Positions 1-12,150 are shown, counted from the first letter of the stretch. The stretch: 64,000 bases of DNA from Emmonsiellopsis sp. PD_33 (GCA_032988165.1 JANTQF010000100.1:47741-111740), one strand, 5' to 3'. The notes: generated from the sequence alone by a model not told the origin. Translations and numbers: made by a program.

Positions 1-67
1 GAGACTGAAGCAGACGGGGGGTTGGGCGCAGCTTCGAGAAGCAGCCCCAGCAGACGGAGGAGGCCAT
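1..67 (-). CDS. 5' end of a probable mitochondrial protein (partial, runs off the left edge)
   Basis: An ATG in good context (CCACAATGG) reads off the window edge for 22 codons without a stop. The visible peptide begins MASSVCWGCFSKLRPTPR, which is basic, hydroxylated and free of acidic residues, as expected of a mitochondrial targeting presequence. It is divergent to the RRS1 gene, with about 300 bases between the two start codons. The product cannot be named from 22 residues; a mitochondrial ribosomal or inner-membrane protein would fit. Both the call and the start are inferences from composition and context. Confidence 0.4.
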   Translation of the reverse strand, partial: MASSVCWGCFSKLRPTPRLLQS

Positions 68-370
68 TGTGGCGGGGGGTAGGGTGGTCAATGGCCTGCC
101 GGAGAGGAGTGCGCGGAATGCTTTGAGGTTGAGGATGAGACGAGAAAAGCGATGCGGCCAAAAAAGAGAGAAGGAGGCCCGATGCGGAAGGAAAAGTCGC
201 TGCTTTATGGCGGGCTGGGCGCTAGTGCGGCAAGCTAGGGCGGCGGCATATATTGCCTGATCCGGCCAGACTGAACTTTTTTCTGCGGACAGAAGCTCTC
301 TCTGAAATTTATTTAGATTCAACACCACATCCCATATCCAGTCTACCACCTTTATACTTCCCGCGCCGTT

Positions 371-1192
371 ATGTCCGTCGCAGACATGGCTGACACTACC
401 TCAGACTCGGCCGCTGCTTCAAAAGCGAAATCAAAACCAAAGCCTGAAAGACTGTACGTTATATCTGCATCCCCAAGCTTCGCAACCAGCTCGAAGCAGA
501 CACCAGAACCAATTGCCCTCGCAATCCCTATCCCATCTATACAAATTACCCACTAACACCTCCGTGCACCTCACAGCCCCATAACCGTCGAAAAGCCCAC
601 CCCCTACACCTTCGACCTCGGCCGCCTCCTCGCCCTCGACCCCAACCCGCTCTCCCTCCCCCAATCCACCCCAAGCACCAACACCACCGCCCTCAACACC
701 GCCCTGACCAGCACAGCCCGTGACGGCGCCCAATCCCTCCTCAACCAACTCCTCACCACCTGCCCCATAACCTCCACCCCGCAAAACGGCGTCCTCCTCT
801 CCCTGCCCCCGCGCTCCACCCTGCTCCCCCGCTTCAAACCCCTCCCAACCCCCAAACCGCCCACGAAATGGGAGCTGTTCGCGCGCAAGAAGGGCATCGG
901 CAAATACAACACCAAGCTCGGCAGCGGCGGTGGCAGCGCTGAGACCGAGCGGAGGAAGAAGCTCGTCTACGACGAGGCGACGGGCGAGTGGGTGCCGAAG
1001 TGGGGGTATAAGGGGAAGAATAAGGATGCGGAGGACCAGTGGCTGGTCGAGGTTGATGAGAAGAGTCAGCGGAAGGAGGTTGGCGGGGAGAATGTGCGCA
1101 TGCTGGGGCGGAAGGATAGGGTGGAGAGGGTGAGGAGGAATGAGAGGCGGATGAGGGCTAATGAGCGGAGGGCGGGGAAGGCTAAGGGATGA
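371..1192 (+). CDS. RRS1: Ribosome biogenesis regulatory protein RRS1
   Basis: Two exons, 371-453 and 577-1192, give 232 residues. The intron has a GTACGT donor, a CACTAAC branch site and a CACAG acceptor. Family knowledge: Rrs1 acts in the nucleolus with Rpf2 and the 5S RNP to assemble the 60S ribosomal subunit. The sequence shows the conserved N-terminal segment ITVEKPTPYTFDLGRLLALD just after the splice junction. It also shows the signature PPTKWELFARKKGI at about residues 123-136, then GEWVPKWGYKGKNKDAEDQW, and a strongly basic C-terminus (NERRMRANERRAGKAKG). Length and domain order match the family. The small ORF that reads through the intron is not the product. The start is the first ATG; a second in-frame ATG six codons later is also possible. 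Confidence 0.93.
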
Positions 1193-2115
1193 GGTCTTTG
1201 GTTGGTGGATGATGGTGGAGAGGGGGAGAAGATGAATAAAATAAAAGGACTGGATTTTGGGACGGTCGTGTTGGGCGTTCGCGTTCGCGTTTAATTTGAT
1301 TATGGGGTTCTGCTTCTTTTTCCCTTCGTATGGGTTTGCTGTATTATCGTGTCATATCATTCATATGTCCTAGGCTACAATACCTAATTAGACAATTGTT
1401 GAGCTGTTGAAATCTTCTGTGGGGTCTTGTCATGCTACGTGAGGGGGAAATATACTACCCCCCAACGTAGAACAAGACAAATACCATCCACTATCCGTCT
1501 TCATGTATGTTTATCTAGGGTTTAAAAACCAGCCAGTCCAAGAAAAGCTCTGACCCAGTAGTGTGTAGCAAGATTGACGAAGAACGTCCATCCGACGAAT
1601 GAAAAATTTCCAATTCCACCGCACTCCATCCTATCATACATCCCAACCAGCAGAGTGTAGCTACCTAAAGGAGAGGAACCCCGTGCGGACCTCAATGAGA
1701 GACATGAATCGAAGGGTAAGCAAGAAAACGAGTGAATAGGGGCAAAAAAAAGGATAGAAACCAAATAAGCGATGCAAATCACTATCGAGGGATTAGAAGG
1801 GGAGCATGAACAGAACAAACATAGTAATAATAGTAAGAGCGAATAATAAGAAAAAGAGTAAATAATGATGGCGGGGTTTGCAAAACCATAAGATAGCAGC
1901 TAGGATAGTATTTGTTCGCAGTAAAAAGAAAACTCGCTTGTACGCCAGAGCATGCTTCATCAAGAGAATCAAAAAAGTAACCAACCATGGGAATGAAAAG
2001 AAACTGCACACGCGGAATCGAAAACAGAAACGGAGTAAACAAAAAGAGTCGTCGGGCATGGCGCAAAAAGGTATTCGGAATTGGTGAATCGAATAATAAA
2101 TCGGATGGTTTCTCC
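1193..2115. other. Convergent 3' intergenic region, no gene seen
   Basis: This stretch lies between the 3' ends of RRS1 and the RhoGAP gene. It is A-rich in its right half (1740-2110), as expected for 3' UTR and terminator DNA. The small ORFs here have no recognisable domain and overlap one another on both strands. Confidence 0.6.
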
Positions 2116-4259
2116 CTAAATTTTTATAGGGGATAGAGGAGGTCCCAACTCAGGAAGCTGAGATGCAGACCGCGAATGGCTGCTATTGATACTAGGTGGT
2201 ACAGCCTTTCGGCCCCTCTTTGGGCTTGCCGAACGACTGGACTCCTGCGTTACAGCACCATTAGACACTCCAGTTGGGGGTGCTTGGCTGCTGCCAGACG
2301 AAGACACTGCTCTCTCGTCAATCGGCGCTCCCGACGCTGCGGTCTTCGTATCTCCATTCTGCCCCGCCTGCTTTGCCTTCTTCTCCGCCTCGAGCTCAAT
2401 TTCCAGATATTCCTTTTCTGTCCAACAACCTTGCCAACAATTTTTCCAATCGCAAACCAAAAATTGAAAGCAAAATCCATCGATTTTCATACATGGCTGG
2501 AAGCAGATGCATAGATTTCGGTAATCCATCTTGTTCTTCTCAACGTAGGAAAAGAGGAGGCTTAGGTGACAGGTGATGGCAAAAAGGAGGTAGTAATTAA
2601 ACGGCGGCAGTTTGGATAGTTCGTCTTTCAATAGTTGTGGAGCTGTGGTGGCGCCCGCGCATTTCTCCGCGATCATGGCCTGTGTTTCCTTGGGGAAGAT
2701 TTCATCCGGCAGCTCGCGGAGCCATGCCTTGAACATTGACCCGATGGTGTTGATATCGTATAAACCGGGTTCGTCGAATAGATTGATGTCGAGTTCTGGT
2801 ATCAAATTAGTAAAACGCAATAAATGACTTGAGAAGTAACATACCCGAATCAAATCGTCTCTGCCAATGCTTCACGTCCTTTCCACTCCCCGGGACGCGA
2901 TAGAGACCCTCCTCCTCACACCCCTTAAAATTTAAATAACTACAAGCATACGTTAGAAAGGGAGTAGCAAATGGACTTTAAAGGGACATACTCAATGCAC
3001 CTCCACGGAAGGGCAGGCATCCAATATTCCGTCTTGTCTTTCGAATTTTCCAGCTTCTTCGATATCCTCGTCCGGCGAGTTTGTTCGACAAGAGGAAGAT
3101 TGATGATACGACAGACATATGTATCGTCCGTAACCAACTCGCGTTCGTTGCTGCTCCCGCTCCTTGTGATTTTACCAAAAAAGCCCTTTCCAGCCTTACC
3201 AAGACGGTCAGCAGCGCCGCTAGAGGATTGTTTTAGATTATTGAACAACGATGCTCCAGAAACCTGACTCAAGGATGATGAGGAAGTCATCGACCCTCCG
3301 TAGCTCCGCTGGCTTCTGTTCTGGTACTGGGCATTAATGTCGTCTACTGGGCGATCGGCCGACCGGTTTCGAACGGAGGAGCCCATAACGTCTCTGAACA
3401 TCCGGTCGCTTTGTAGTGGGGCAGTCTTGAGAGGTGGCTGAGTATCCTTATTGTTGTTGCTGAGTTCTTCGAGACGTAATAAACCGTTAGATGGTCGTCG
3501 CGAAGGGGGATGGTTTTTGCCAGTGGCATACGCCTCATCGACTTTAATCGACCGCGTTCGGGTAAGAATGTTCGCAAAACGTGGTTTGCTCTTTTTAGAC
3601 GCTAGCTGATGGCCATAAGCACCATCAGCCACACTCTCCTTCCGACCAGGTTGGTCGTCCGTCCGGTTACCTGATAATGTCTCAGTCAGCTTAGGATACA
3701 TCGTTAGACCAAAAACATAGTGAATAATCCCACCGTTTGTATTTTCAGAACGTCCTGACGAGCCAGGGAGGTCTGTGGTAGACTCGTTTCTGCCTCGACT
3801 CGACAACGTTGCCGTCCTATCATTCGAACTGCCACGACTTGGAGGCGCTTTCTCATTGCTCTGTCCGCCCTGTGGGTCAGAAGGGTGTATTTTATGACTC
3901 GACTTTGACGCCTTTAGGTTGGAAAAGAACGATTTGGATTGGTCGCGTCCATGTTTAGAGTCCTTGGGAGAGGATGGGCATGGTGGAATGGCGGTGATAC
4001 CTGGCGTTGGGGGCACTTCGTCATTTTCGTCACCAACGGTTAGGTTTGGGGACTGGGGGGTGGCGGATCTGTCGACTGGTGATGCTAATGCACGGATCGT
4101 AGATCCCTTGAGGTACGGGGAGGCGGGAGAGGATCTGGGCGACGTGGGGCTGAGTGGGCTCAGCGAGCCTGGGCTTAGTGGTGACGGGTTTTGGGGAAGA
4201 TCCTTGAAATTAGAGTCACCCAGCTTCAAGGAAGGGGTCTGTGAAGATTTCTTCGGCAT
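2116..4259 (-). CDS. RhoGAP domain protein (Rho GTPase activator)
   Basis: Three exons on the minus strand (4259-2992, 2939-2845, 2795-2116) give 680 residues. Both introns have GTATGT donors and CTAAC or CTAAT branch sites. The N-terminal 400 residues are Ser/Pro/Asn-rich and low complexity, probably disordered. The C-terminal half is a RhoGAP domain. The arginine finger lies in GLYRVPGSGKD, encoded by the short middle exon. It is followed by LFDEPGLYDINTIGSMFKAW, LRELPDEIFP and NLCICFQPCMKID. Family role: it speeds GTP hydrolysis by Rho/Cdc42-type GTPases. The start at 4259 (AAACC before ATG) was chosen because upstream in-frame sequence looks like leader. An in-frame 63-base stretch at 3671-3733 has a GTGGGA donor and a CAG acceptor and could be a further intron. 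The paralogue identity is not resolved. Confidence 0.88.
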
Positions 4260-7200
4260 GGTTTGATGGTGTCTATCACTCTTGCGGGTGTGTTTTTTAT
4301 GTACTGGGGATATAAGGGACGGGGTGATATGGGACTCGGGGAAGAAGAATCGCTCGGCCTTCCCTTGCGGAAACCCGTAAGACGGCGGGCAGTAGGAGAA
4401 CGGGAGACGGGAGTAAATCAGCACAGCCGGTAGGGTGGACGGTGACGACGGGCTGTCCTGCTGTGACCGGTAGGGGTTAGCCATATTTGCGGATGGTCCA
4501 AGGGACCGGTGAACGACAGGCCAGGCCAGAAGCAAGGGAAGGGAACGGCAAAGAAAATGTTCGCAGACACCACGAGACGTGACGGAGTGTATATATAAAA
4601 GGGAAAAGATCAAAGGGACTCACGTTTTAGGGTGCCTTGGACGTCACAGGCCAGGTAGTTGGTTCCCCTTCCACCAATGCCCTCAGACGGAGGGCACTGC
4701 AACGTGGGCTACCCGGGGATCCCTGGTGGATTCCTTTCCCAACAGCTGCACGTCAAAAGCCGGATCTGAAGTGAAACGGCCGAATTAATTCACGCCACCG
4801 CGCAACCCTATACAGGAAATGTGGGTAGAGCGTTTGATAAGGTTAAGTGCAGACAAGGACGCGCATCCGGGGCTTTCGAAGACAGTCGGATATAGGGGAG
4901 GTAGACCAAAGGGGGAGAGGTGGCACAAGACTGCTGGTTGTGCAACAGGAGATTAGCTGGGATCGCAAGAGAGCGGCGGACAAACATGGGAGGGCGTGAT
5001 ATCCAATCCGCGCCGGGAGCCGCGCAGGAGCCGGGAGGGGGGGCCAGGCGACGGGCAAAACAGACGCGTGGAAAGCAGAGTGAATTACCCGCTGCCCGTA
5101 GCCGTGAATTGATGCGCGAAACAATGAAAACGACGGCCAGGGACGTGTACGAGGCTAGGGGGGAGAAGGGGGGGGGGAGACCGAGGCAGACAACATACCA
5201 CCTGACTCTAGGCCGTTCGATTCTGGAAACACAGGAGACTCCCTGGCGAGGCTGGTGAGAAGGTAACACGGGGGTTTCGAAGTCGAAGGGGGGAAATGGG
5301 AATATTGGCGGGCTGCAGCGGCGGACAAAGGGCTCGTCTGGGGTGGAGAGCTAACTACTCCCGTTGGGTTACAACAAACAAGGACAGACAGGCACAGCGA
5401 GGGCGGTGTGGTGGGCGGACAAGGAGTGGCGTGGATAAAGACAGCGACGGAGATGGTATATAGAGCAGCAGAGAACCAAGAATAGACAAGCAAAGAAGAA
5501 TACAGCGCAGACAGCAGCGCGAGGCGGGGGGTGCGGCGTGAGGATGGAGGAGGATGAGGTTGGAGGTTGAGGAGTCGAGGTTGACGTTTGGTGGAGGCGG
5601 AGAGAGCGAGGTTAGCGCCAACCACCACGACACAACATCAGCAATTCAGTCCGCAATTCAGCCTGCAATTCAGTCTGCAATTAGACAATTAAGTTAGAGG
5701 CGGGAATTGGGAGACTGTGAGTATTCTGTTTGTCTATCTATCTACCCCCAGGCTGACCACCGCTAACCATGTTCTGTGAGTCAAAAGTCCCCCGTACAGA
5801 CACTGTAGATATTTACGACGCGCGCTCTCACACCCCAACCTCGACGCTAGACACCGCCGGTTCAGGGAGTGGAGGAGGATAGTCTCAGCTAACTTCGTTG
5901 GCCAAATCCCTCCCGTCGTTGTCGTCCTCCATCCCGGTCTGTTCTCAGTGTTCTGCTCTGCGAGTCTGCAGACTGCGGCTTTCGGAGCAGCCCACCGGCT
6001 CCAGTTTATTAAGTGGGCGCACTGGAGTCTCTATCCCAAGATACTTGCGCAATGCGGATGCGAACCACACTTCGAACTGTTTGCGATTTTAATTGTCTAT
6101 CAAAACGAGCAGCTTTCTGGAGCTAGGGTCGTCCGACCCCTTGTCTGACTCTTTCATCTCGAATTGCTGACAATAATCTGCCTTCCCGAGACATGGGTCC
6201 ACCGTCGAGTATGTATTTTGATGCTGAGGGTAGGACATTCTGTTATTTTTATCCCATTGCCATCTTCTCAACCGTGGACGCCCTCCGGACAACGGCAACG
6301 GGAAATTTCGCCAGGTGCGAATTGTGCCGTGCTGCACACCATCCCGCATGCATGTATGTATGTACAGATTTAATCTATGCGTCGTCCGGTGAGCAACCCG
6401 GGCAATTAAATATTACACACAACGTCTGCAGAGTCAATTCCCCGGCAAAAGAGCGGAATTAACTCTAGAAGTTCCTCAGGGCACGTCATTTGCGCAGGCG
6501 TTTCCTTTGTGGCCAAAGAACTCTAAGATGAATCTGTCAGGGCATCTGCAAATTGTCATCTCCAAATGTCTCATGAGATACCCTGGGCGGGTAAACGGCG
6601 GCAGACACAGATTGTGACCGTATTTTACCCGGGAAGCCCTGGCAAACCCAACCTGCATGAAACGGGTCCCAGACGGGATGTGCTGGCGCGTGGGAACCGT
6701 CCACGGGGTCCAGGTGGTCGCAGGCATGGATGCTAGGCCCTTGGGCTTCTACCCATGAGTATAACTGTTGTTTATCTGCCCCATGGCTGTGTAGTAAGAA
6801 GGCAATCACTTAAGAGTTAGGGGGGAATAGTCCCGACAGAAGCACCGTGGTCAAGTGACCAAGGGATGGATGTTGACCAACCTCGCACCCTGCAGCCGGC
6901 TGGCGGGGACAAGGGACGACATGGATGCATCCGCCTGAAAGAGGCTTTGACAGACCGGGTTAAGGAACAAGCAGCTCAGAGTGGGTTGGTTGGCCATGTA
7001 CAAAGGGGCCGCGACATAAAATCGCCTTTCTCCTTTTTCTTTTCTTTTCTCTTCCTTTTCCAAGACAAAAACAAAAGACGAAACTCAATGAAGATCTATC
7101 CATGGATGTTGGTGTCCAGGTCCAGTCTGTGCCTGACCGTCACGTGAGGGCCGCCCCCAGACCTGGATGAATCGGGTTAGCGCCACCCGAATGCCACCAT

Positions 7201-7512
7201 TCCGTTTTGGGCCGCCAAGCCGGCGCCGACAAGTTCCGGTCCGGTTCGAACGTCGGACAATGTTCAATTGTTGACGCTCGATGACCTGATGGCGACACCC
7301 TCTGCTATGCTGTGCTATGAGATGAGATGATTGAGATGATCGAGATGACACCGGTATGCTAGACAATGCAGCATCCACACCTCTTCTCTGCAACCCCGCA
7401 GTCTCCCCAGCCTTGGCTGCGTGGAACAATCTGCCATTACATGACTGCCGTGTTCCTCGGGCTGATCTCACTTACCCCTATTTTGTCTTTCTAGGGCCCT
7501 GCGTTCGCTTCC
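4260..7512. other. Long gene-free region between RhoGAP and BET2
   Basis: About 3.2 kb between the divergent RhoGAP and BET2 start codons. The half next to RhoGAP (4300-5700) is pyrimidine-rich on the minus strand, typical of a long fungal 5' leader and promoter. It opens several overlapping ORFs (for example 4808-5269 and 5155-5628 minus) with no domain signature. A 12-base tandem repeat lies at 5641-5690. Positions 5700-7500 have no ORF with recognisable features. Confidence 0.5.
5641..5690. repeat. 12-base tandem repeat, about four units
   Basis: Four consecutive units of the form GCAATTCAGTCT occur with one or two changes each; the last unit is degenerate. The repeat lies in the leader or promoter zone between RhoGAP and BET2. 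Confidence 0.8.
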
Positions 7513-8805
7513 ATGTCTCTAGTCTCAGGCCCAGGGAGGGCAGGCGCTGCAGGCGCCAGTGCGGAGCTGTTTGTGCAGAAACATGTCGACTATATCAAAC
7601 ACCTTGATACAGTGCGTGTGTCTTGGCCATTTCTATTATCTTGTTTACTTCCCATTTGCTGCTCGCCTATTTGATTGATTCATTGCCTTGCCCCCATGGA
7701 TTTCCCGGTATTAACATGTGACTGCATCAGCGCAAAGACGAGCTCGAATACTGGCTGACCGAACACCTACGTCTAAACGGCGTCTATTGGGGCCTGACTG
7801 CCCTCCATCTCCTTGGCCATCCTGAAGCATTGCCCCGCCACGAGACCATCGATTTTGTCCTAAGCTGCCAGCACGATAATGGCGGATTTGGTGCCGCCCC
7901 GGGCCATGATGCACACATGCTCTATACCGTTAGCGCCGTCCAGATCCTCGTGACGATCGACGCGGTTGATGAGTTGGATAAACAGGGCCGGGGTGGGAAG
8001 GAGAGGGTTGGGAAATGTATGAGACCTGCCTCCATTCTGATTCTAGTGTTGAATGGAGCACACAAGCTGAACTGCCCTAGTTATTGCCGACCTCCAAGAT
8101 CGTACCACCGGGACATTCAAAGGCGATGAGTGGGGAGAGATAGATACTCGGTTTCTTTACGGCGCCCTTAACGCGCTTTCGCTATTAGGCCTGTTATCTC
8201 TCGTCGATGTTGACAAAGCTATATCCTACGTGCAGTCTTGCGCAAATTTCGACGGCGGGTTTGGTGTTCGCCCCGGCGCAGAGTCCCATGCTGGCCAAAT
8301 ATTCACTTGTGTGGGAGCTTTGGCGATTGTAGACCGACTGGATCTGGTGGATAAAGATAAACTAGGTGGGTGGCTGAGCGAACGGCAGTTGGAGAACGGT
8401 GGGCTCAATGGACGGCCGGAGAAGTTGGAGGATGTGTGCTATAGTTGGTGGGTTGCCAGTAGCTTGGCCATGATTGGGAAACTGCATTGGATTGATGGGG
8501 GGAAGCTGTCTGCGTTCATCCTTCGCTGCCAGGTAAATGCCTACCCTGCTCTATTTGGAGGATAGCCTATTGACGAAGAAATAGGATCCAGATCACGGAG
8601 GGCTGGCAGACCGGCCAGGAGATATGGTTGATGTTTTCCATACGCTGTTTGGTATAGCTGGGCTCAGTCTTTTGGGCTTTCCCGGTCTCAAGGAGGTTGA
8701 CCCGATATAGTATGTTCTGTCCTCTCCTGTTTTTCACTTTAGAATGACTAACGGATGAACAGTTGTATGCCAAAAGAGATCACGAGGAAGGTGCTGGGGA
8801 AATGA
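7513..8805 (+). CDS. BET2: Rab geranylgeranyltransferase (GGTase II) beta subunit
   Basis: Five exons (7513-7611, 7731-8016, 8081-8532, 8585-8709, 8763-8805) give 334 residues, the usual length for Bet2. The enzyme attaches geranylgeranyl groups to the C-terminal cysteines of Rab/Ypt GTPases, together with an alpha subunit and the escort protein. Prenyltransferase repeats are visible: NGVYWGLTALHLLG, CQHDNGGFGAAPGHDAHMLY, CANFDGGFGVRPGAESH, RQLENGGLNGRPEKLEDVCY and GGLADRPGDMVDVFHTLFG. The zinc ligands expected in this family (the D and C of LEDVCYSWW, the H of VFHTLFG) are present. The final exon is only 43 bases and encodes the end YCMPKEITRKVLGK. The start was chosen as the first ATG after a possible upstream acceptor; an extra 5' exon cannot be excluded. 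Confidence 0.93.
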
Positions 8806-9550
8806 TAGCTGACATATATGTAATGCATCTGACGGTCCAATGTAGATAATTGTTACATCAGGCAGCCCTCATACCACGCGCAGCGTATTCCGCCTCCTGC
8901 AATCTAATAACCCATGGCCTGACAGCATAGACATTGGGATACAAGGCAGGAGAAGAGCAAGATATCTGTGTGATCTTATTTCCGCTTCTAGTTGCCTCTG
9001 ATGCAGACTACTTCTGAGGTTACAAGACGCAGAGGACATGTACTGTAGAATAGTTTTTGTCCTGCATCTAGATATATCCAAACATATCTAGGATTCCTCA
9101 ACTCTATCCCGACATATCTTGTTTTGATATGTGTGCTGTCACTTCCTTTTCTCTTTCATACTCCTGCCTGGCTTTGGCTGCGCTGTAATACGGCGGTATT
9201 ACCAGCCTCACCCGCGCAAACCGCCTCCACGGAGCAGGATAGCGCGTATACAGAATACCATACCCCGGCCCGTCCCTGCCCCGGCGGCTCCGCTGTCGAC
9301 GTCGTCTCTCTCTCCTCGCCGCTTCTCAACCTCATCTCTCGACTCGCCCGTCCCGCAAGCAAGAAGAGAGCATCGCGTTCTTCATTTCTATCGCGGGAGT
9401 GCATCCATATCTCCGCTGCTGCTTCCGTGCTGTTTGCCCGTCCTCATCTGCTCTGCTCTGCTCTCCTCTCCTCTGCTCTGTCTTGTCGTTTCCCCCTCTG
9501 TATCCTGTTATCTTCTGCTGCTCGCGGCAGACAGAGCTTGGGTTGGAACC
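8806..9550 (+). other. Intergenic region with pyrimidine-rich leader
   Basis: From 9120 to 9550 the plus strand is strongly pyrimidine-rich (repeated CTCTGCTCTGCTCTCC around 9440-9480), as in fungal 5' leaders. The frame of the downstream gene stays open through this stretch. The predicted peptide there is compositionally unlike the conserved protein, so I treat it as untranslated. Confidence 0.5.
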
Positions 9551-11389
9551 ATGCCCTCTGCTGTGCTCAAGTGCAGCATTTGCCCCAAGAAGCCCAATTT
9601 CAGCGATGTGTCTCACCTCCTGACCCATGTCAGCTCCAAGGGCCATCTCTCCCACTACTTCAAGCTGCAGGTGAAGAGCCACCAGGAGCCTGCTGCTGGC
9701 CAGCTGCTGGCAGCCTACGACCAATGGTACAATGAGCACAACTTGGCCGGCCTGCTTTCGGACCGTATGCTCACCAAGGAGGCCAAAAAGGGCACCTCCA
9801 CCGTCGACAATGGCCCATCTACCAAGAGAAGCTCCAAGAGCAGCAGGAGCAGCAATCCTGCCCCCAGGCCTGCTAAGCAGCCGGCAAACGAGCTCCCGAG
9901 CTACCTGGATCCCCGAATGACACTACCGTATGTTTCTCACCCTCAGGACCAACCGCCCACCGGCTCGGTTGGCAGTGTCTCCACCAGGGCTCCTGGCCCG
10001 CGGGCACAGCTTTGGCCTACTCACCAGCTTAGGGCCCCGTTGACTGATACTAAATCTACTACGCTGAATACTTGGAACGCAAATGCTGAATCCTCCGGGT
10101 CTGAAGACGTCAGTCCCATTGTCCAGAGGAAACGGGGGTTGGTCGATCAATCTGAAAACACCACTCCGTATTCCCTTCGTCGACCACGCCGTCCAGTCAC
10201 CCCTGACCCTTTTGTCGACAACGACAGCTCCGCTTATGCCGACGAATATGAGGATGATCCCGAAACAAAGGAGGACGGGGCCAGGTTGAAAGGCATCTTG
10301 TGGCCAGGGATGGATATTTTCGATTCTGCCACCGAGCAGATGAGGAAGAAGCGGAACCAGAAGAAGGACGGAAGTGTCCTGAAGCAGATGGAGAAGACCT
10401 CTGAAAATGTCGAGGCTACCGAGCTAGTCTTCTCCCCAGGAGGTACTCTTCGAAAGGAACGTCATATATCTGGCAACGTCGAAGACTGGAGCCCTCTCAA
10501 GGGAGAGACCCCAATTCCCAAGCCGAAGCGTGTGACTCGGGCCAGGAGGCCGCCACTCAGCCAGTCAAGCTCCAATCTGTTCAATTTGAGGGGCCAGTCT
10601 AGGAAGCTTGTCAAAACGGAGAATCGTCGTCATACCTCCTCGTTGGAAGAGTTGTCTAGGCAGACTCTTCCTCTACTTGAGACATCCCCCGCTCACCGTT
10701 CTCTCCATTATTTTGGCAACGATTACGCACCCGCGGATGAGGATTTTAAAATGACTTATTCGGATTTGGACCAGAAGCCCCGGCGTGGATTTTCCATTTA
10801 CAACGACAACAAGGAGGGGATCCAGTCGGCTCTTCGAGATGCTTTAGCTCATGAAGAGGAGGTGGCAGAAAGGATGGCCAGCGCCGGGGCTGAAACTAAG
10901 CCCTACTACGGAACCTTTGCAGGCTCGAAGCAGCTTTTACACTCTCAGCAGACAAGCAGTTATCCATTTCCTGCTGGGAAGCCGTATCCCAATAACAGAG
11001 CCACTAACTTACCGGAGTATCGTGTTGGGAAGGAGAACATTGAGCCGCTGATGGATTCGGATGGACGGGTGGATTCTCATGCCGGACAAGGCAACTGGAG
11101 TGGACATACTGATGTCGACGATGGGCGATATGCATCCCAATACTACTACCCCGGCCCGCACAATGGTTTCGGGGGATTTGGTGAAAGCGATACGTTCGGA
11201 TATTCTTGCAACCCTTTGTCATACTCTTATTCTCACCAACAAGTGAACGCCGCAACCCCTCGGTCTAGCGATACTCGTCCACCCCATGAGAAACCCCAAT
11301 CCGGTCATGCACCTTCCCCCGATGGGACCACATCCGACCTGGACAGAGACGAGTTCGGACGGTTATACCTTGACGGCCTTACCAAGTAG
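9551..11389 (+). CDS. Conserved fungal zinc-finger protein of unknown function
   Basis: One uninterrupted exon of 612 residues. The N-terminus has a C2H2-like finger: Cys8 and Cys11 (KCSICPKKPNF), then histidines in HLLTHVSSKGHLSHYF at about residues 22-35. A helical segment follows (YDQWYNEHNLAGLLSDRM). The remainder is low-complexity and charged, with basic patches such as PKRVTRARRPP. The C-terminus DRDEFGRLYLDGLTK looks conserved. I recognise the finger-plus-helix arrangement as recurring in ascomycete proteins annotated only as hypothetical; I know of no assigned function. The start at 9551 (ACC before ATG) puts the finger at the extreme N-terminus. A nuclear or nucleic-acid-binding role is inferred from the finger and basic tracts. 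Confidence 0.8.
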   Translation: MPSAVLKCSICPKKPNFSDVSHLLTHVSSKGHLSHYFKLQVKSHQEPAAGQLLAAYDQWYNEHNLAGLLSDRMLTKEAKKGTSTVDNGPSTKRSSKSSRSSNPAPRPAKQPANELPSYLDPRMTLPYVSHPQDQPPTGSVGSVSTRAPGPRAQLWPTHQLRAPLTDTKSTTLNTWNANAESSGSEDVSPIVQRKRGLVDQSENTTPYSLRRPRRPVTPDPFVDNDSSAYADEYEDDPETKEDGARLKGILWPGMDIFDSATEQMRKKRNQKKDGSVLKQMEKTSENVEATELVFSPGGTLRKERHISGNVEDWSPLKGETPIPKPKRVTRARRPPLSQSSSNLFNLRGQSRKLVKTENRRHTSSLEELSRQTLPLLETSPAHRSLHYFGNDYAPADEDFKMTYSDLDQKPRRGFSIYNDNKEGIQSALRDALAHEEEVAERMASAGAETKPYYGTFAGSKQLLHSQQTSSYPFPAGKPYPNNRATNLPEYRVGKENIEPLMDSDGRVDSHAGQGNWSGHTDVDDGRYASQYYYPGPHNGFGGFGESDTFGYSCNPLSYSYSHQQVNAATPRSSDTRPPHEKPQSGHAPSPDGTTSDLDRDEFGRLYLDGLTK

Positions 11390-12150
11390 AGGCAGGGAAC
11401 CCGCTTACGATGGCCGGCAACCTCGATTATTTTGATACGAGGATATTATACTTAGACTGTGCACTTGGGGGTTATTTTAGGGTTTCTCCATGGCCAAAGT
11501 GACGATTGTGAAAGGCCTGAAAAGTTTTCCTCAACATTAGATATGTTTATATGGCTTACTTTCGGAGGAACATTCCTTTGGCCTAGTCTTTTTTCTTTCT
11601 GTTTGTTAGCCTTATAGCCAGGCATCAAGGCATCATCATTTGCATTGCATGTTATCAGCGACGTTAATTGTCCTTTTTGTATTATTTCTGCCCCCAAAAC
11701 GGAGGAGGTTGGAGGCTGCTGGAATACGGCGGACATTAGACTTGTATTTTCATAGCTATTGATACCCAGCATCGTCTTAGTATAACTCAATAATCAGTTT
11801 CTCTCTATTCCATTCTATGTAAATTATACTCGTAGAACTTCCTCATCTCTCCTGAACCCCTTTTGCTGGTCGCGTGATTACGTAACCGCGACTTCCCAGC
11901 GCGTCAACGCGTCCGAGCTCCCGTTCGTTAATTGATTTTGGCCTCATAAACCCCAACATCCCATCCACATTCCCAAGGCCAATTGTGTGTCGACTTGGAT
12001 CTGGGGGACAGATGCTTTTCTCATCGGTTGATTGATTGTTCCCAACGTCCGTCTACCTGGACACCTCAAATGCTCCCCCATCCACCCTCGACCTAGACCT
12101 CGACCTCGAATCGCCATCCTAGAGTCTAATACTTATACAAACGAACCACC
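11390..12150. other. Intergenic region, MSH3 promoter side
   Basis: About 760 bases between the zinc-finger gene and MSH3 with no supported gene. An ACGCGT hexamer at 11907-11912, 239 bases before the MSH3 ATG, matches the MluI cell-cycle box used for G1/S genes. A single 6-base match is weak evidence. Confidence 0.5.

Noticed and set aside
431..915. Long minus-strand ORFs opposite RRS1
   Set aside because: They lie antisense to a clear RRS1 exon with strong C-ending codon bias, which opens the antisense frames; the translations are low complexity.
4808..5628. Overlapping minus-strand ORFs of 150 codons upstream of RhoGAP
   Set aside because: Pyrimidine-rich leader DNA; no domain, no start context, several frames open at once.
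9131..9550. N-terminal extension of the zinc-finger ORF by 140 codons
   Set aside because: Open by composition only; the peptide is Ser/Pro/Leu low complexity and the finger family begins at the ATG at 9551.
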